Part shown: piece after piece, positions 8,561 through 18,071 of the stretch
How the letters are laid out: each line of letters begins with the position of its first letter
Numbering within the stretch: position 1 is the first letter of the stretch
Source of the DNA: Falsiroseomonas sp050563535
GTDB lineage: Bacteria > Pseudomonadota > Alphaproteobacteria > Acetobacterales > Acetobacteraceae
Direction: 5' to 3'
DNA length: 64,000 nucleotides
NCBI RefSeq assembly: GCF_050563535.1
Contig: NZ_JBNXUO010000006.1
Span: 145,710-209,709, forward strand
The notes under the pieces: generated by a model
Told to the model about the DNA's origin: nothing
Database searches by the model: none
What the model saw: the letters and a program-made list of their open reading frames with translations, nothing else
Position numbers and translations under genes: made by a program

Positions 8561-9910
8561 ATGTCGAACGGCGCCGAGACCACGCGCAGGTCCGTCCTCG
8601 CCGCGGCGGTCGCCGTCGCCGGCGCGGCGAAGCCGGTGCTGGCGCAAGGCGCGGCGGAGCAGCGGGTGGTCGTCATCACCAGCTTCTCCCGCGACGTGAC
8701 CACCCCCTTCGTCCAGGCCTTCGAACGCCGCCACCCCGGCACCCGGGTCGAGGTGCAGAACCGCAGCACCACCGCCGCCGTCGCCTTCGTGCGGGAGACC
8801 CGCGCCGCCCCGCCCGACCTGTTCTGGGCCAGCGCCCCCGACGCGTTCGAGGTGCTGAAGGCCGGCAACCTGCTCGCGAAGCCGCAGATCGACACGGCGG
8901 GCATCCCGCCCCGCATCGGCGGCCAGCCGACCCATGACCCCGAGGGCCACTATTTCGGCTTCGCGGTGTCCGGCTACGGCATCATGTACAACACGCGCTA
9001 CATCCGCGCGAACCGCCTGCCGGTGCCGCGCGAATGGGCAGACCTGAAGAACCCGGTCTACCAGAACCACATCGGCATCTCCTCGCCGAGCCGCTCCGGC
9101 ACCACCCACCTGACGATCGAGACGATCCTCCAGGGCGAGGGGTGGGAGCCCGGCTGGGCGCAGCTGCTGGAGATCGCGGGGAACTTCGCGCAGGTCTCCG
9201 ACCGGTCCTTCGGCGTGCCGGATGCGGTGAACAGCGGGCAGTACGGCATCGGCATCGTCATCGACTTCTTCGGGCTTGCCGCGAAGGCGTCGGGCTTCCC
9301 GGTGGAATTCGTCTATCCCACCGTCACCACCCTGGTGCCCGCCAACATCGCGATGATCGAGGGCGCGCGCAGCCCCAATGCGGCGCGCGCCTTCATCCAG
9401 TTCCTGCTCTCGCCCGAGGGGCAGGAAGTCCTGCTCGACCCCAAGGTCATGCGCCTGCCCGTCCGGCCGGAGACCTATGCGCGCGCGCCGCAGGGCTTCC
9501 CCAATCCCTTCACGGACGCCTCGCTCGGCTCCCGCGTGCGCTTCGACAACGACCTGTCGGAGAAGCGGTACGAGCTGCTGAACAGCCTGTTCGACCGCCT
9601 CATCACTTTCCGCCTGCGCGAGCTGACGGAGGCGTGGAAGGCGGTCCATGCCGCGGAAGCCGCGCTGGCGCGGCGGGAGAATGCGGAAGGCCGGCGCCTG
9701 GTGGCGGAAGCCCGCGCGCGGCTCGCCCGCCTTCCGGTCACCGAGCAGCAGGCGGCGGACCCCGCCATTGCCGGCGCCTTCCAGCCGACCCGCCCCGACC
9801 GCCCGGCGGGCCCCCGCCAGGCGCAGCTCGAGGAGGAGTGGGACCGCTTCGCGCTCGCGAACTACGCCGAGGCGCGGCAGCTCGCCGAACGCGCGCAGCG
9901 CGCGCGCTGA
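8561..9910 (+). CDS. ABC transporter substrate-binding protein (iron/FbpA-type, extended C-terminus)
   Basis: A 449-residue periplasmic binding protein. It has a Tat-like leader (TTRRSVLAAAVAVAGAAKPVLAQ) and then the two-lobe pattern of the extracellular type-1 binding family: VVVITSFSRDVTTPFVQAF, WASAPDAFEVLKAG, VSGYGIMYNTRYI and EFVYPTVTTLVPANIAMIEG. Beyond about residue 350 lies an Ala/Arg/Glu-rich extension, probably coiled coil, that most relatives lack. It is the first gene of the transporter block and is followed eight bases later by its permease. The start at 8561 follows GGAGG. The ligand is not predictable from sequence alone; Fe3+ or an organophosphonate are possibilities. Confidence 0.88.
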   Translation: MSNGAETTRRSVLAAAVAVAGAAKPVLAQGAAEQRVVVITSFSRDVTTPFVQAFERRHPGTRVEVQNRSTTAAVAFVRETRAAPPDLFWASAPDAFEVLKAGNLLAKPQIDTAGIPPRIGGQPTHDPEGHYFGFAVSGYGIMYNTRYIRANRLPVPREWADLKNPVYQNHIGISSPSRSGTTHLTIETILQGEGWEPGWAQLLEIAGNFAQVSDRSFGVPDAVNSGQYGIGIVIDFFGLAAKASGFPVEFVYPTVTTLVPANIAMIEGARSPNAARAFIQFLLSPEGQEVLLDPKVMRLPVRPETYARAPQGFPNPFTDASLGSRVRFDNDLSEKRYELLNSLFDRLITFRLRELTEAWKAVHAAEAALARRENAEGRRLVAEARARLARLPVTEQQAADPAIAGAFQPTRPDRPAGPRQAQLEEEWDRFALANYAEARQLAERAQRAR

Positions 9911-9918
9911 CAGCGGGC

Positions 9919-11658
9919 GTGTCCACCACCGCCCTGCCGGCCGCGGCCGCCCGCCCCTGGGGTGCCCGGCTGCGCGCCGAGACGTCGCCCGTGCAGCTGC
10001 TGGCGGCCCTGCTGGTCGCCTCCTTCCTCCTCGCCTTCCTCGTCATACCCGTGGGACGTGTCGTGCTTGCGGCCTTCGAGGCGCCGGGCGGCGGCTTCAC
10101 GCTGATCCATTTCGGCGACTTCTTCCGCACCGGCCTGTTCATCGAGAGCTTCTGGAACAGCACCTATGTCGCGGCGATGAGCGTCGTCGTCGCCTCGCTC
10201 ATCGCCGTGCCGCTGGCGGTCATCCTCGCCCGCCACCGCTTTCCGGGCGCCGCGCTCATCACCACGCTCGGCGTGCTGCCGCTGGTGATGCCGCCCTTCG
10301 TGGGTGCGGTGGCGATGCAGCTGATCTTCGGGCGGAACGGCACGGTCAACCTGCTGCTGATGGACTGGTTCGACCTGCGCCTGCCGCTGATGGAAGGGCT
10401 GAACGGCGTCGTCTTCGTGCAGGCGCTGCACTACTTCCCCTTCATCCTGATGAACCTCACCGCGTCGCTGTCCAACATCGATGTCGCGATGGAGGAGGCG
10501 GGCCAGAACCTCGGCGCGAAGGGCCCGGTGCTGCTGCGGACCATCGTGCTGCCGCTGGCGCTGCCGGGCTACCTCGCCGGCGCGTCGCTGGTCTTCGTGA
10601 AGGTGTTCGACGACCTCGCCACCCCGCTGCTGCTGAACGTGACGAACATGCTGGCGCCGCAGGCCTATCTGCGCGTCACCTCGGTCGGACTCGGCGACCC
10701 GATGGGCTATGTCATCAGCGTGATCCTGATGGTCGTCTCGGTCGCCGCCATGGCGGGCGCGGCGCTGCTGCTGCGCGGGCGGGACTACGCGACGCAGCAG
10801 CGCGGCGGCGGCGGGCTCGGCCGCAGGCCGCTGACGCCGGCCGGCCGCGCGCTGGCCTGGGGCTTCGTCGTGCCGGTGCTGGCGCTGGTGCTGGCGCCGC
10901 ATCTCGGCATCCTGCTGCTCAGCCTCGCGACCATCTGGTCATTCAGCCCGCTGCCGGACGCCTTCACCCTGGCGCATTACGGCACCGTCCTGCGGGAGAC
11001 GCCGCAGTTCCTGACCAACACGCTGCTCTACTGCGGCGCGGCCGGGCTGATCGACGTGGTGATCGGCGTGACCATCGCCTGGCTCGTGCTGCGAACGCGC
11101 CTGCCCGGGCGCGGGCTGCTCGACCTCGTCGCGATGTCGGCGCTGGCGGTTCCCGGCCTCGTCCTCGGCATCGGCATCCTGCGGACCTATTTCGGCGTGG
11201 AACTGCCGGACGGCACCTCCCTCGCCACATCGGGCGTCATGCTCGCCATCGTCTATGCCGTGCGGCGGCTGCCCTATGCGCTGCGCGCCGCGACGGCCGC
11301 GTTGCAGCAGGTGCATCGCAGCCTGGAGGAGGCGGCGGAGAATCTCGGCGCCGGCAAGGTCACCACGCTGGCGCGCATCGTCGTGCCCCTGATGGCCGGC
11401 GGGCTGGCCGCCGCCTTCGTGACCAGCTTCGCCACCGCGGCGGTCGAGCTTTCGGCCACGCTGGTGCTGGCCGCGCGGGACAGTTCCGCCCCGCTCTCCT
11501 ACGGCATCTACGTCTACATGCAGAGCCCGGCGGGGCGCGGGCCAGGCGCCGCGCTCGGCGTCATCGCGGTGCTGACGGTCGCGCTCTGCACCTTCGCCGC
11601 CCACCGCATCGCGGAACGGGAACGCGGCCGCCGCTCGCGCGGGGGAGGAGAGGCATGA
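9919..11658 (+). CDS. ABC transporter permease, fused two-module FbpB type
   Basis: A 579-residue inner-membrane protein with about twelve predicted membrane helices in two homologous halves. Each half ends in the loop that contacts the ATPase: EEAGQNLGAKGPVLLRTIVLP in the first and EEAAENLGAGKVTTLARIVVP in the second. The single chain therefore supplies both halves of the transport channel, as in FbpB/AfuB-type importers. The GTG start at 9919 sits eight bases after the binding-protein stop. Its end overlaps the ATPase start (ATGA). It probably works with the binding protein at 8561 and the ATPase at 11655. Confidence 0.9.
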   Translation: MSTTALPAAAARPWGARLRAETSPVQLLAALLVASFLLAFLVIPVGRVVLAAFEAPGGGFTLIHFGDFFRTGLFIESFWNSTYVAAMSVVVASLIAVPLAVILARHRFPGAALITTLGVLPLVMPPFVGAVAMQLIFGRNGTVNLLLMDWFDLRLPLMEGLNGVVFVQALHYFPFILMNLTASLSNIDVAMEEAGQNLGAKGPVLLRTIVLPLALPGYLAGASLVFVKVFDDLATPLLLNVTNMLAPQAYLRVTSVGLGDPMGYVISVILMVVSVAAMAGAALLLRGRDYATQQRGGGGLGRRPLTPAGRALAWGFVVPVLALVLAPHLGILLLSLATIWSFSPLPDAFTLAHYGTVLRETPQFLTNTLLYCGAAGLIDVVIGVTIAWLVLRTRLPGRGLLDLVAMSALAVPGLVLGIGILRTYFGVELPDGTSLATSGVMLAIVYAVRRLPYALRAATAALQQVHRSLEEAAENLGAGKVTTLARIVVPLMAGGLAAAFVTSFATAAVELSATLVLAARDSSAPLSYGIYVYMQSPAGRGPGAALGVIAVLTVALCTFAAHRIAERERGRRSRGGGEA

Positions 11659-12695
11659 CCGCGGCGGGCGTCGAGATCGAGCGCGTCTCCTTCGGCTACG
11701 GCGCGACGCGCGTGCTGGAGGATGTCTCGCTCACCGTCCGGCGAGGCGAGTTCTTCGCCTTCCTCGGCCCGTCCGGCAGCGGCAAGACCACGCTGCTGCG
11801 GCTGGTCGCGGGCTTCGGCACGCCGGATTCCGGGCGCATCCGCATCGGCGGCCGCGACGCGACGAGGGAGCCGCCCTGGGCGCGCAATGTCGGGCTGGTG
11901 TTCCAGAGCTACGCGCTGTGGCCGCACATGACGGTCGCGCAGAACGTCGCCTTCGGGCTGGAACGCCGCCGCGTGCCGCGCGCCGAGCGCGACAGGCGCG
12001 TGCGCGCCGCGCTCGACCTCGTCGGCCTCTCGCAGATGATGGACCGGCGCCCGGCGCAGCTTTCGGGCGGGCAGCAGCAGCGGGTGGCCATCGCGCGGAC
12101 GCTGGCGATCGAGCCGGAGGTGCTGCTGCTGGACGAGCCGCTGTCGAACCTCGATGCCGGGCTGCGCGCGGGCGTCCGGGCGGAGCTGGTGGAGCTTCAG
12201 CGCCGGCTCGGCCTCACCACCATCCTCGTCACCCATGACCAGGAGGAGGCGAACGCGGCCGCCGACCGCATGGCGGTGCTGAACGAGGGACGCGTCCTGC
12301 AGGTCGGCGCGCCGGCCGAGCTGTACGACCGCCCGGCCAGCCGCTTCGTCGCCGGCTTCCTCGGCACCGCCAACCTGATCGAGGGGGAGGTGGCGGCCGG
12401 CGGCTTCCGCGCCGGCGGCCTCGCGCTCCGCATCGGCGACGCGGCGCCGGGCCGCGCCACGCTGGCGCTGCGCCCGCAGGCCGTCACGCTGCTGCGCGGC
12501 GGCGATGGCGGCATCCCCGCGCGGGTGCTGCGGGCCGAGTTCCTCGGCGGCCATGTGCGCTACACGCTGGAAGCGGGGGAGGGACTGCGCCTGACGGCGG
12601 AGGAGCCGCATCTGCGCGGCCTCGTCCCGCTCGCGCCCGGCGCCGCCATCCGGCTCGACTTCGACCCCGCGCAGGCGACCCTGCTGCGGCAGTGA
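11655..12695 (+). CDS. ABC transporter ATP-binding protein (FbpC/PotA type)
   Basis: A 346-residue ATPase. The Walker A (GPSGSGKTTLL), Q-loop (VFQSYALWPHM), signature (LSGGQQQRVAIARTL), Walker B (VLLLDEPLSNLDA) and switch histidine (LVTHDQEEA) are all intact. The last 110 residues form the regulatory TOBE-like domain typical of iron, sulphate and polyamine importers. It overlaps the permease gene by four bases, so the two are coupled. Its stop precedes the next binding-protein gene by about 20 bases, so it belongs to one long transcription unit. Confidence 0.92.
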   Translation: MTAAGVEIERVSFGYGATRVLEDVSLTVRRGEFFAFLGPSGSGKTTLLRLVAGFGTPDSGRIRIGGRDATREPPWARNVGLVFQSYALWPHMTVAQNVAFGLERRRVPRAERDRRVRAALDLVGLSQMMDRRPAQLSGGQQQRVAIARTLAIEPEVLLLDEPLSNLDAGLRAGVRAELVELQRRLGLTTILVTHDQEEANAAADRMAVLNEGRVLQVGAPAELYDRPASRFVAGFLGTANLIEGEVAAGGFRAGGLALRIGDAAPGRATLALRPQAVTLLRGGDGGIPARVLRAEFLGGHVRYTLEAGEGLRLTAEEPHLRGLVPLAPGAAIRLDFDPAQATLLRQ

Positions 12696-12715
12696 CCACG
12701 AAAGGACATCACGGG

Positions 12716-13747
12716 ATGCATCGCCGGCTGCTGTTCACCGCCCTCGCGCTCGGCGCGCCGCTCGCCCTTTCCGCGCCCGCGCAGGCGCAGGGGCAGCTCA
12801 ACCTCTACTGCTCGGTGCAGATCGAGTGGTGCCAGGCGGTCGCGACGAACTTCCAGCGCGACACCGGCATCCGCGTGAACATGACTCAGCGCGGATCGGG
12901 CGAATCCCTCGCCGCGATCCGGGCGGAAGCGCAGAACCCGCGCGGCGACGTGTGGTTCGGCGGCACCGGCGACCCGCACCTCGCCGCCGCCGAGGAGAAC
13001 CTGACCCAGGCCTATGAGAGCCCGAACAACGCCGCGTTGCATCCCTGGGCGCTGACGCAGTGGACGCAGTCCGGGCGCCGCGCCATCGGCGTCTATGCGG
13101 GCGCGGTGGGCTTCGGCTTCAACACCGAATTGCTGGCGCGCAAGAACATCGCCCCGCCGACCTGCTGGGCTGACCTCGCCGATCCGCGCTTCCGCGGCGA
13201 GATCCAGGTGGCCAACCCCAATTCCTCCGGCACCGCCTATGTCATCATCGCGACGCTGGTGCAGCTGATGGGGGAGGACGAGGCCTTCGCCTACATGCGC
13301 CGCCTGCACCCCAACGTGAACAGCTACGCCCGCAGCGGCACCGGCCCCATCAAGGCGGTGGCGCGGGGCGAGACGGGGGTGTCGCTCTCCTTCGTGCATG
13401 ACGCGGTGACGGAGCGGAACGCGGGCTTCCCCGTGGCCTACAACACCCCCTGCGAGGGGACGGGCTACGAGATCGGCTCCATGTCCATCCTGCGCGGCGC
13501 GCGCAACCTGGCACAGGCGCGCCGCTTCTATGACTGGGCGCTGACCGAGCCGGCGCAGCGGCTCGGCTTCGAGGCCGGCGGGCAGTTGCAGCAGCCTTCC
13601 AACCGCAGCGCGCCGCTGCCGCCCAACGCGCCCGACCTCAGCCGCATTCGCCTGATCGAGTACGACTTCGCGAAATACGGCCGCGCCGCGGAGCGCCGCC
13701 GCCTGATCGAGCGCTGGGACCGCGAGGTGGGCTCCCTGCCGCGCTGA
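12716..13747 (+). CDS. ABC substrate-binding protein, paralogue 1 of 3
   Basis: A 343-residue periplasmic binding protein with a Sec signal peptide ending ALSAPAQAQ. The mature part opens GQLNLYCSVQIEWCQAV and has WFGGTGDPHLAAAEENL, QVANPNSSGTAYVIIATL and MSILRGARNLAQARRFYDW. Two cysteines seven residues apart (C-S-V-Q-I-E-W-C) recur at the same place in both following paralogues and may form a disulphide near the ligand cleft. The ATG at 12716 is preferred over the in-frame GTG at 12692 because of AAAGGA about ten bases upstream. It belongs to the extracellular type-1/iron-binding family; ligand unknown. Confidence 0.88.
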   Translation: MHRRLLFTALALGAPLALSAPAQAQGQLNLYCSVQIEWCQAVATNFQRDTGIRVNMTQRGSGESLAAIRAEAQNPRGDVWFGGTGDPHLAAAEENLTQAYESPNNAALHPWALTQWTQSGRRAIGVYAGAVGFGFNTELLARKNIAPPTCWADLADPRFRGEIQVANPNSSGTAYVIIATLVQLMGEDEAFAYMRRLHPNVNSYARSGTGPIKAVARGETGVSLSFVHDAVTERNAGFPVAYNTPCEGTGYEIGSMSILRGARNLAQARRFYDWALTEPAQRLGFEAGGQLQQPSNRSAPLPPNAPDLSRIRLIEYDFAKYGRAAERRRLIERWDREVGSLPR

Positions 13748-13759
13748 ACGAGCCGACCG

Positions 13760-13782
13760 GGCCGGCGCCCTGCGTGCCGGCC
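13760..13782 (+). other. intercistronic GC-rich hairpin
   Basis: GGCCGGC and GCCGGCC are perfectly complementary across a nine-base loop in the 64-base gap between the first and second tandem binding-protein genes. There is no U-tract, so it is not a standard terminator. Hairpins in this position often protect the upstream binding-protein mRNA and let it be made in excess; that role here is inference. Confidence 0.35.
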
Positions 13783-13811
13783 GCCTTCCCCCTTCCGATC
13801 GGATCACCGCC

Positions 13812-14834
13812 ATGCCGCTTCGAACGCTTGCCGCCGCCGCCGGCCTGACCTTCGCGCTCTCGGCCCCCGTCCAGGCGCAGGGCAGCCTCAACATGCTCTG
13901 CGCCCCCGCCGCCGACTGGTGCGAGGCGATCGCCGCCGCCTTCCAGCGCGACAGCGGCATCCGCGTCGCCATGGCGCGCAAGTCCGCCGGCGAGATCCTG
14001 GCGCAGGTGAGGGCGGAGGCGCAGAACCCGCGCACCGACATCTGGTTCGGCGCCTCGGCCGAGACGCACATCGCCGCGGCCGAGCAGAACCTGCTGCAGC
14101 CCTACACCTCGCCCAACATGGCGGGGCTGCATGACTGGTCGCGCAACGTCCACCGCATCACCGGCGAACGCTGCGTCGGCGTCTCCTCCGGCGCCATCGC
14201 GCTGGCCTGGAACCGGGAACTGATGGCGCGCAAGAACCTGCCGGTCCCGACCAGCTGGGCGGACCTGCTGAACCCCGCCTATCGCGGGGAGATCCAGCTG
14301 CCGAACCCGAATTCCTCCGGCACCGCCTACACCATCATCGCAGGGCTGGTGCAGCTCTGGGACGAGGACCGCGCCTTCGACTACCTGAAGCGCCTGCATG
14401 CCAACGTGAACGCCTACACCCGCAGCGGCGCGGCGCCGATGCAGGCGGTGTCGCGCGGCGAGACGGCGATGGCCGTCAGCTTCAACATGGAAGTCACCTC
14501 CATGGCGCAGGCCGGCTTCCCGATCGAGCTCGGCTACCCGACCGAGGGCACGAGCTACGAGGTCGCCTGCATGTCCATCATCCGCGGCGCGCGCAACCTG
14601 GCGCAGGCCCGGCGCTTCTACGACTGGTACCTGACGCCGGCCGCGATGGACATCGGCCCGCGCGTGAACCAGTGGCACGTCCCCGCCCACCGCGACGCGA
14701 CGCCCGACCCGCGCATCCCGAACCTCGCCAACATCCGCCTGGTGAACTACGACTTCGCGACGTACGGGGAGGCGGGGATGCGCCGGCGCATCCTGGAACG
14801 CTGGGACCGTGAGATCGGGGCGCTGCCGCGATGA
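13812..14834 (+). CDS. ABC substrate-binding protein, paralogue 2 of 3
   Basis: A 340-residue secreted binding protein (signal peptide ending APVQAQ) clearly homologous to its two neighbours: SLNMLCAPAADWCEAIAAA, QLPNPNSSGTAYTIIAGL and MSIIRGARNLAQARRFYDW. It differs in the cleft-facing segment, with FGASAETH in place of GTGDPH, and in lacking the NTPCEGTGYE-type loop (YPTEGTSYE instead). Its ligand may therefore differ from that of paralogues 1 and 3. The cysteine pair is kept. Its stop overlaps the next ATG by four bases, so paralogues 2 and 3 are translationally coupled. Confidence 0.88.
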   Translation: MPLRTLAAAAGLTFALSAPVQAQGSLNMLCAPAADWCEAIAAAFQRDSGIRVAMARKSAGEILAQVRAEAQNPRTDIWFGASAETHIAAAEQNLLQPYTSPNMAGLHDWSRNVHRITGERCVGVSSGAIALAWNRELMARKNLPVPTSWADLLNPAYRGEIQLPNPNSSGTAYTIIAGLVQLWDEDRAFDYLKRLHANVNAYTRSGAAPMQAVSRGETAMAVSFNMEVTSMAQAGFPIELGYPTEGTSYEVACMSIIRGARNLAQARRFYDWYLTPAAMDIGPRVNQWHVPAHRDATPDPRIPNLANIRLVNYDFATYGEAGMRRRILERWDREIGALPR

Positions 14835-15847
14835 GGGCCCTTCTCCTTCCCGCCGCGCTCGCGGCGCTGCCGCTGCCGGCCCTCGCGCAGGGGCAGCTCA
14901 ACCTCTACTGCTCCGCCACCATCGAGTGGTGCACGCCGATCGCGCGCGGGTTCGAGCGCGAGAGCGGCATCCGCGTGAACCTCAACCAGCGTTCCACCGG
15001 GGAGATGCTGGCCGCGATCCGCGCCGAGGCGCGGAACCCGCGCGGCGATGTCTGGTGGGGCGGCACCGGCGACCCGCATGTGGCGGCCGGCGAGGAGAAC
15101 CTGACCCAGCCGCATGAAAGTCCCCGCATCGCGGAACTGCACGACTGGGCGCAGGCGCAGTGGCGCCAGACGGGGGGCCGCACCGTCGGCGTCTATGCCA
15201 GCGTGCTGGGCTTCGGCTTCAACACGGAACTGGTCGCGCGGAGGAACCTGCCGCAGCCGCGTTGCTGGGCGGACCTGCTGAACCCCGTCTACCGGGGCGA
15301 GATCCAGATGGCCAACCCCAACTCCTCCGGCACCGCCTACATCGTCATCGCGACGCTGGTGCAGATGATGGGGGAGGACCCGGCCTTCGAGTACCTGGCG
15401 CGGCTGCACGGCAGCATCAACGCCTATCCCCGCAGCGGCACCGCACCCATCACCGCGGTTGCGCGCGGCGAGACGGCGGTTTCAATCTCCTTCGTCCACA
15501 ACGCGGCGGAGGAGGCGGCGGCGGGCTTCCCGGTGGGCCACGCCGTCCCCTGCGAGGGCACGGGCTACGAGATCGGGTCGATGTCCATCATCCGCGGCGC
15601 CCGCAACCTGCCGGCCGCGCAGCGCTTCTACCACTGGGCGCTGTCGGTCGAGGCGCAGCTGGAGGCGAGCCGCGAGGCGCGCAAGCTGCAGACCATGGCG
15701 AACCGCGGCGTGCCGCTGACCGACGGCGCGCCCAACATGGCCACCGCCCGCATCATCGACTACGACAACGCCCGCTTCGGCGCGAGCGCCGAGCGCCGCC
15801 GCCTGCTGGCCCGCTGGGACAGGGAGGTCGGCGCCCTGCCGCGCTGA
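14831..15847 (+). CDS. ABC substrate-binding protein, paralogue 3 of 3
   Basis: A 338-residue secreted binding protein with signal peptide MRALLLPAALAALPLPALAQ. The mature start GQLNLYCSATIEWCTPIA and the motifs WGGTGDPHVAAGEENL, QMANPNSSGTAYIVIATL and VPCEGTGYEIGSMSIIRG make it closer to paralogue 1 than to paralogue 2. It lies ten bases before the second permease, which is probably its direct partner. All three paralogues could in principle feed either of the two permease/ATPase sets. Confidence 0.88.
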   Translation: MRALLLPAALAALPLPALAQGQLNLYCSATIEWCTPIARGFERESGIRVNLNQRSTGEMLAAIRAEARNPRGDVWWGGTGDPHVAAGEENLTQPHESPRIAELHDWAQAQWRQTGGRTVGVYASVLGFGFNTELVARRNLPQPRCWADLLNPVYRGEIQMANPNSSGTAYIVIATLVQMMGEDPAFEYLARLHGSINAYPRSGTAPITAVARGETAVSISFVHNAAEEAAAGFPVGHAVPCEGTGYEIGSMSIIRGARNLPAAQRFYHWALSVEAQLEASREARKLQTMANRGVPLTDGAPNMATARIIDYDNARFGASAERRRLLARWDREVGALPR

Positions 15848-15857
15848 GGCCCGCACG

Positions 15858-18071
15858 ATGTTCTTCGGATCCTCCTTCTTCTTCTGGCTGGTCGCCGCCG
15901 CAGGCGCGGCGCTGGCGCCGTGGCACATGCAGCAGGACGGGCTGGCGCTGTCCAACCTGCTGGCGCTCGGCGCGGAGGACCCGGAAGCCGCCTCCGCGCT
16001 GGCGCAGGCGGCCTGGCACGGGCGGTGGTGGTTCTGGCCGGCGCTGGCCGGCATCGCGCTGGCGCTGCCCGGCGCGCTGCCGGCCGGCCGTGCGGCGACG
16101 CGCGCGCGCTTCCTGCTGCTGGGCGGCGGGCTCGGGCTGCTCGGCATCGTCGCGCAGGGGCTCGCCATCGGCGTGCAGGGCTGGAACCTTCCCTGGCTCG
16201 AGGTCCGCTTCGGCGAGCTGGGGGACCGGCAGTTCGGAATCGGGCTCGGCGGCAGCATGGCCTTCCTCGGCTGCCTCGTGATGGTGACGGACGGGCTCGC
16301 GCTGCGCGGCTACTTCAAGGGGGACCGCTTCGTCTCCGGCGCGGTCGGGCTGCTGGTCGCCTCCATCGCGGTCTTCACTGCCTGGCCGGTGCTGACGATG
16401 ATGGGCCAGATGTTCACGCCGCGGCCCGATATGGGGGTCGCGGCCTCGGTGGTGGACCGGCTGGCGGACCGCAAGATCTGGGGCCTCGCCTGCCTCGGCT
16501 CCAATGTCGGCTGCGGGGTGTTCTGGAACACGCTGCTGCTGGCGACCAGCACCGCGACGGCGGCGACGGTCCTCGGGCTCTGCTTCGCGCTGATCGTCAC
16601 CCGCACCGGCTTCCCGGCGAAGCGCGCGATGCGGCTGCTGACGGTGCTGCCCATCATCACCCCGCCCTTCGTCATCGGCCTCGGCCTCATCCTCATCTTC
16701 GGCCGCTCGGGCGTCGTGAACCAGATCGTGGAGGCGATGACGGGCGTGCAGCTCGGCCGCTGGATCTACGGCTTCGACGGCGTCTTCCTCGCCCAGGTCT
16801 TCTCCTTCACCCCCACCGCCTTCCTCGTGCTGATCGGCGTGGTGGAGGGCATATCGCCCACGATGGAGGAGGCGTCGCAGACGCTCCGCGCATCGAGGAT
16901 GCGGACCTTCCGCGCGGTGACGCTGCCGCTGATGGTACCGGGGCTGGCCAATGCCTGGCTGGTGGTCTTCGTGGAATCGCTGGCCGACTTCGGCAACCCG
17001 ATCGTGCTCGGCGGGTCCTACGGCGTGCTGTCGACCGAGATCTTCTTCGCGGTCGTCGGCGCGCAGCAGGATTTCGGGCGCGCGGCGGTGCTGGCCGCCA
17101 TCATGCTGGTCGTCGGCCTCGCGGCCTTCCTGTTGCAGCGCGCGGTGGTCGGGCGGCGGTCCTATGTCTCGGTCACCGGCAAGGGCGATGCGGGGCTGCC
17201 GCCCGGCCTGCCGCGGCCGGTGAGGATCGTGGCCTTCGCCATCGCGATCCCCTGGGCGATCCTGACGATCACCGTCTACACCATGGCGATGGCCGGCGCC
17301 TTCGTGCGCGTCTGGGGTCGCGACTGGACGCCGACGCTCAGCCACTTCCAGCGCGCCTTCGCCGTGGAATGGGCCGCGGATGGGCGCATCCTGTTCTCGG
17401 GCGGGGCGTGGCATTCGCTGTTCACCACGATCGAGCTCGCCGCCACCGCGGCGCCCATCACAGCCGGGCTCGGCCTGCTGGCCGCCTGGGTGCTGACGCG
17501 GCAGAAATTCGCCGGCCGCACGGCGCTGGAATTCGCGCTGATGCTGACCTTCGCCGTCCCCGGCACGGTGATCGGCGTCGCCTACATCCTGACCTACAAC
17601 ATCCCCCCGCTCGAGATCACCGGGACGGCGATGATCCTCATCGCCTGCTTCGTCTTCCGCAACCTGCCGGTCGGCGTGCGGTCCGGCGTCGCGGCGATGA
17701 GCCAGCTCGACAAGTCGCTCGACGAGGCCGCGATCACGCTCCGCGCTTCGACCTTCCGCGCGCTCACCACCGTCGTGCTGCCGCTGCTGAAGCCGGCCAT
17801 CGTCACCGCGCTGGTCTATTCCTTCGTCCGCGCGATGACGACCGTCTCCGCCGTCATCTTCCTCGTCTCGGCCGAGTACGAGATGGCGACGGTCTTCATC
17901 ATCAACCGTGTCATCAACGGCGACTACGGCCTCGCCATCGCCTATTGCGCCGTGCTGATCGTGCTGATGATGGCGGCGATCGGGCTGATCAACCTGGCGG
18001 TCGGCCGCCGGCGGCTCGGCCGCCGCGCCGCCGCCGCCCGCAACGCCGTCCCCGCCGGAGGCCCCGCGTGA
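15858..18071 (+). CDS. ABC transporter permease, fused FbpB type with extra N-terminal membrane region
   Basis: A 737-residue inner-membrane protein, about 160 residues longer than the permease at 9919. The first about 150 residues form four or so additional hydrophobic helices that precede the usual two permease modules. The two ATPase-coupling loops are EEASQTLRASRMRTFRAVTLP and DEAAITLRASTFRALTTVVLP. The GTGA overlap with the ATPase gene at 18068 shows a tight pair. Extended FbpB-like permeases occur with iron and 2-aminoethylphosphonate importers; the sequence alone does not choose between them. Confidence 0.9.
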   Translation: MFFGSSFFFWLVAAAGAALAPWHMQQDGLALSNLLALGAEDPEAASALAQAAWHGRWWFWPALAGIALALPGALPAGRAATRARFLLLGGGLGLLGIVAQGLAIGVQGWNLPWLEVRFGELGDRQFGIGLGGSMAFLGCLVMVTDGLALRGYFKGDRFVSGAVGLLVASIAVFTAWPVLTMMGQMFTPRPDMGVAASVVDRLADRKIWGLACLGSNVGCGVFWNTLLLATSTATAATVLGLCFALIVTRTGFPAKRAMRLLTVLPIITPPFVIGLGLILIFGRSGVVNQIVEAMTGVQLGRWIYGFDGVFLAQVFSFTPTAFLVLIGVVEGISPTMEEASQTLRASRMRTFRAVTLPLMVPGLANAWLVVFVESLADFGNPIVLGGSYGVLSTEIFFAVVGAQQDFGRAAVLAAIMLVVGLAAFLLQRAVVGRRSYVSVTGKGDAGLPPGLPRPVRIVAFAIAIPWAILTITVYTMAMAGAFVRVWGRDWTPTLSHFQRAFAVEWAADGRILFSGGAWHSLFTTIELAATAAPITAGLGLLAAWVLTRQKFAGRTALEFALMLTFAVPGTVIGVAYILTYNIPPLEITGTAMILIACFVFRNLPVGVRSGVAAMSQLDKSLDEAAITLRASTFRALTTVVLPLLKPAIVTALVYSFVRAMTTVSAVIFLVSAEYEMATVFIINRVINGDYGLAIAYCAVLIVLMMAAIGLINLAVGRRRLGRRAAAARNAVPAGGPA

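Noticed and set aside
15920..18067. Long in-frame extension upstream of the second ABC ATPase.
   Set aside because: It overlaps the permease in another frame; the ATPase family starts at the GTG at 18068.
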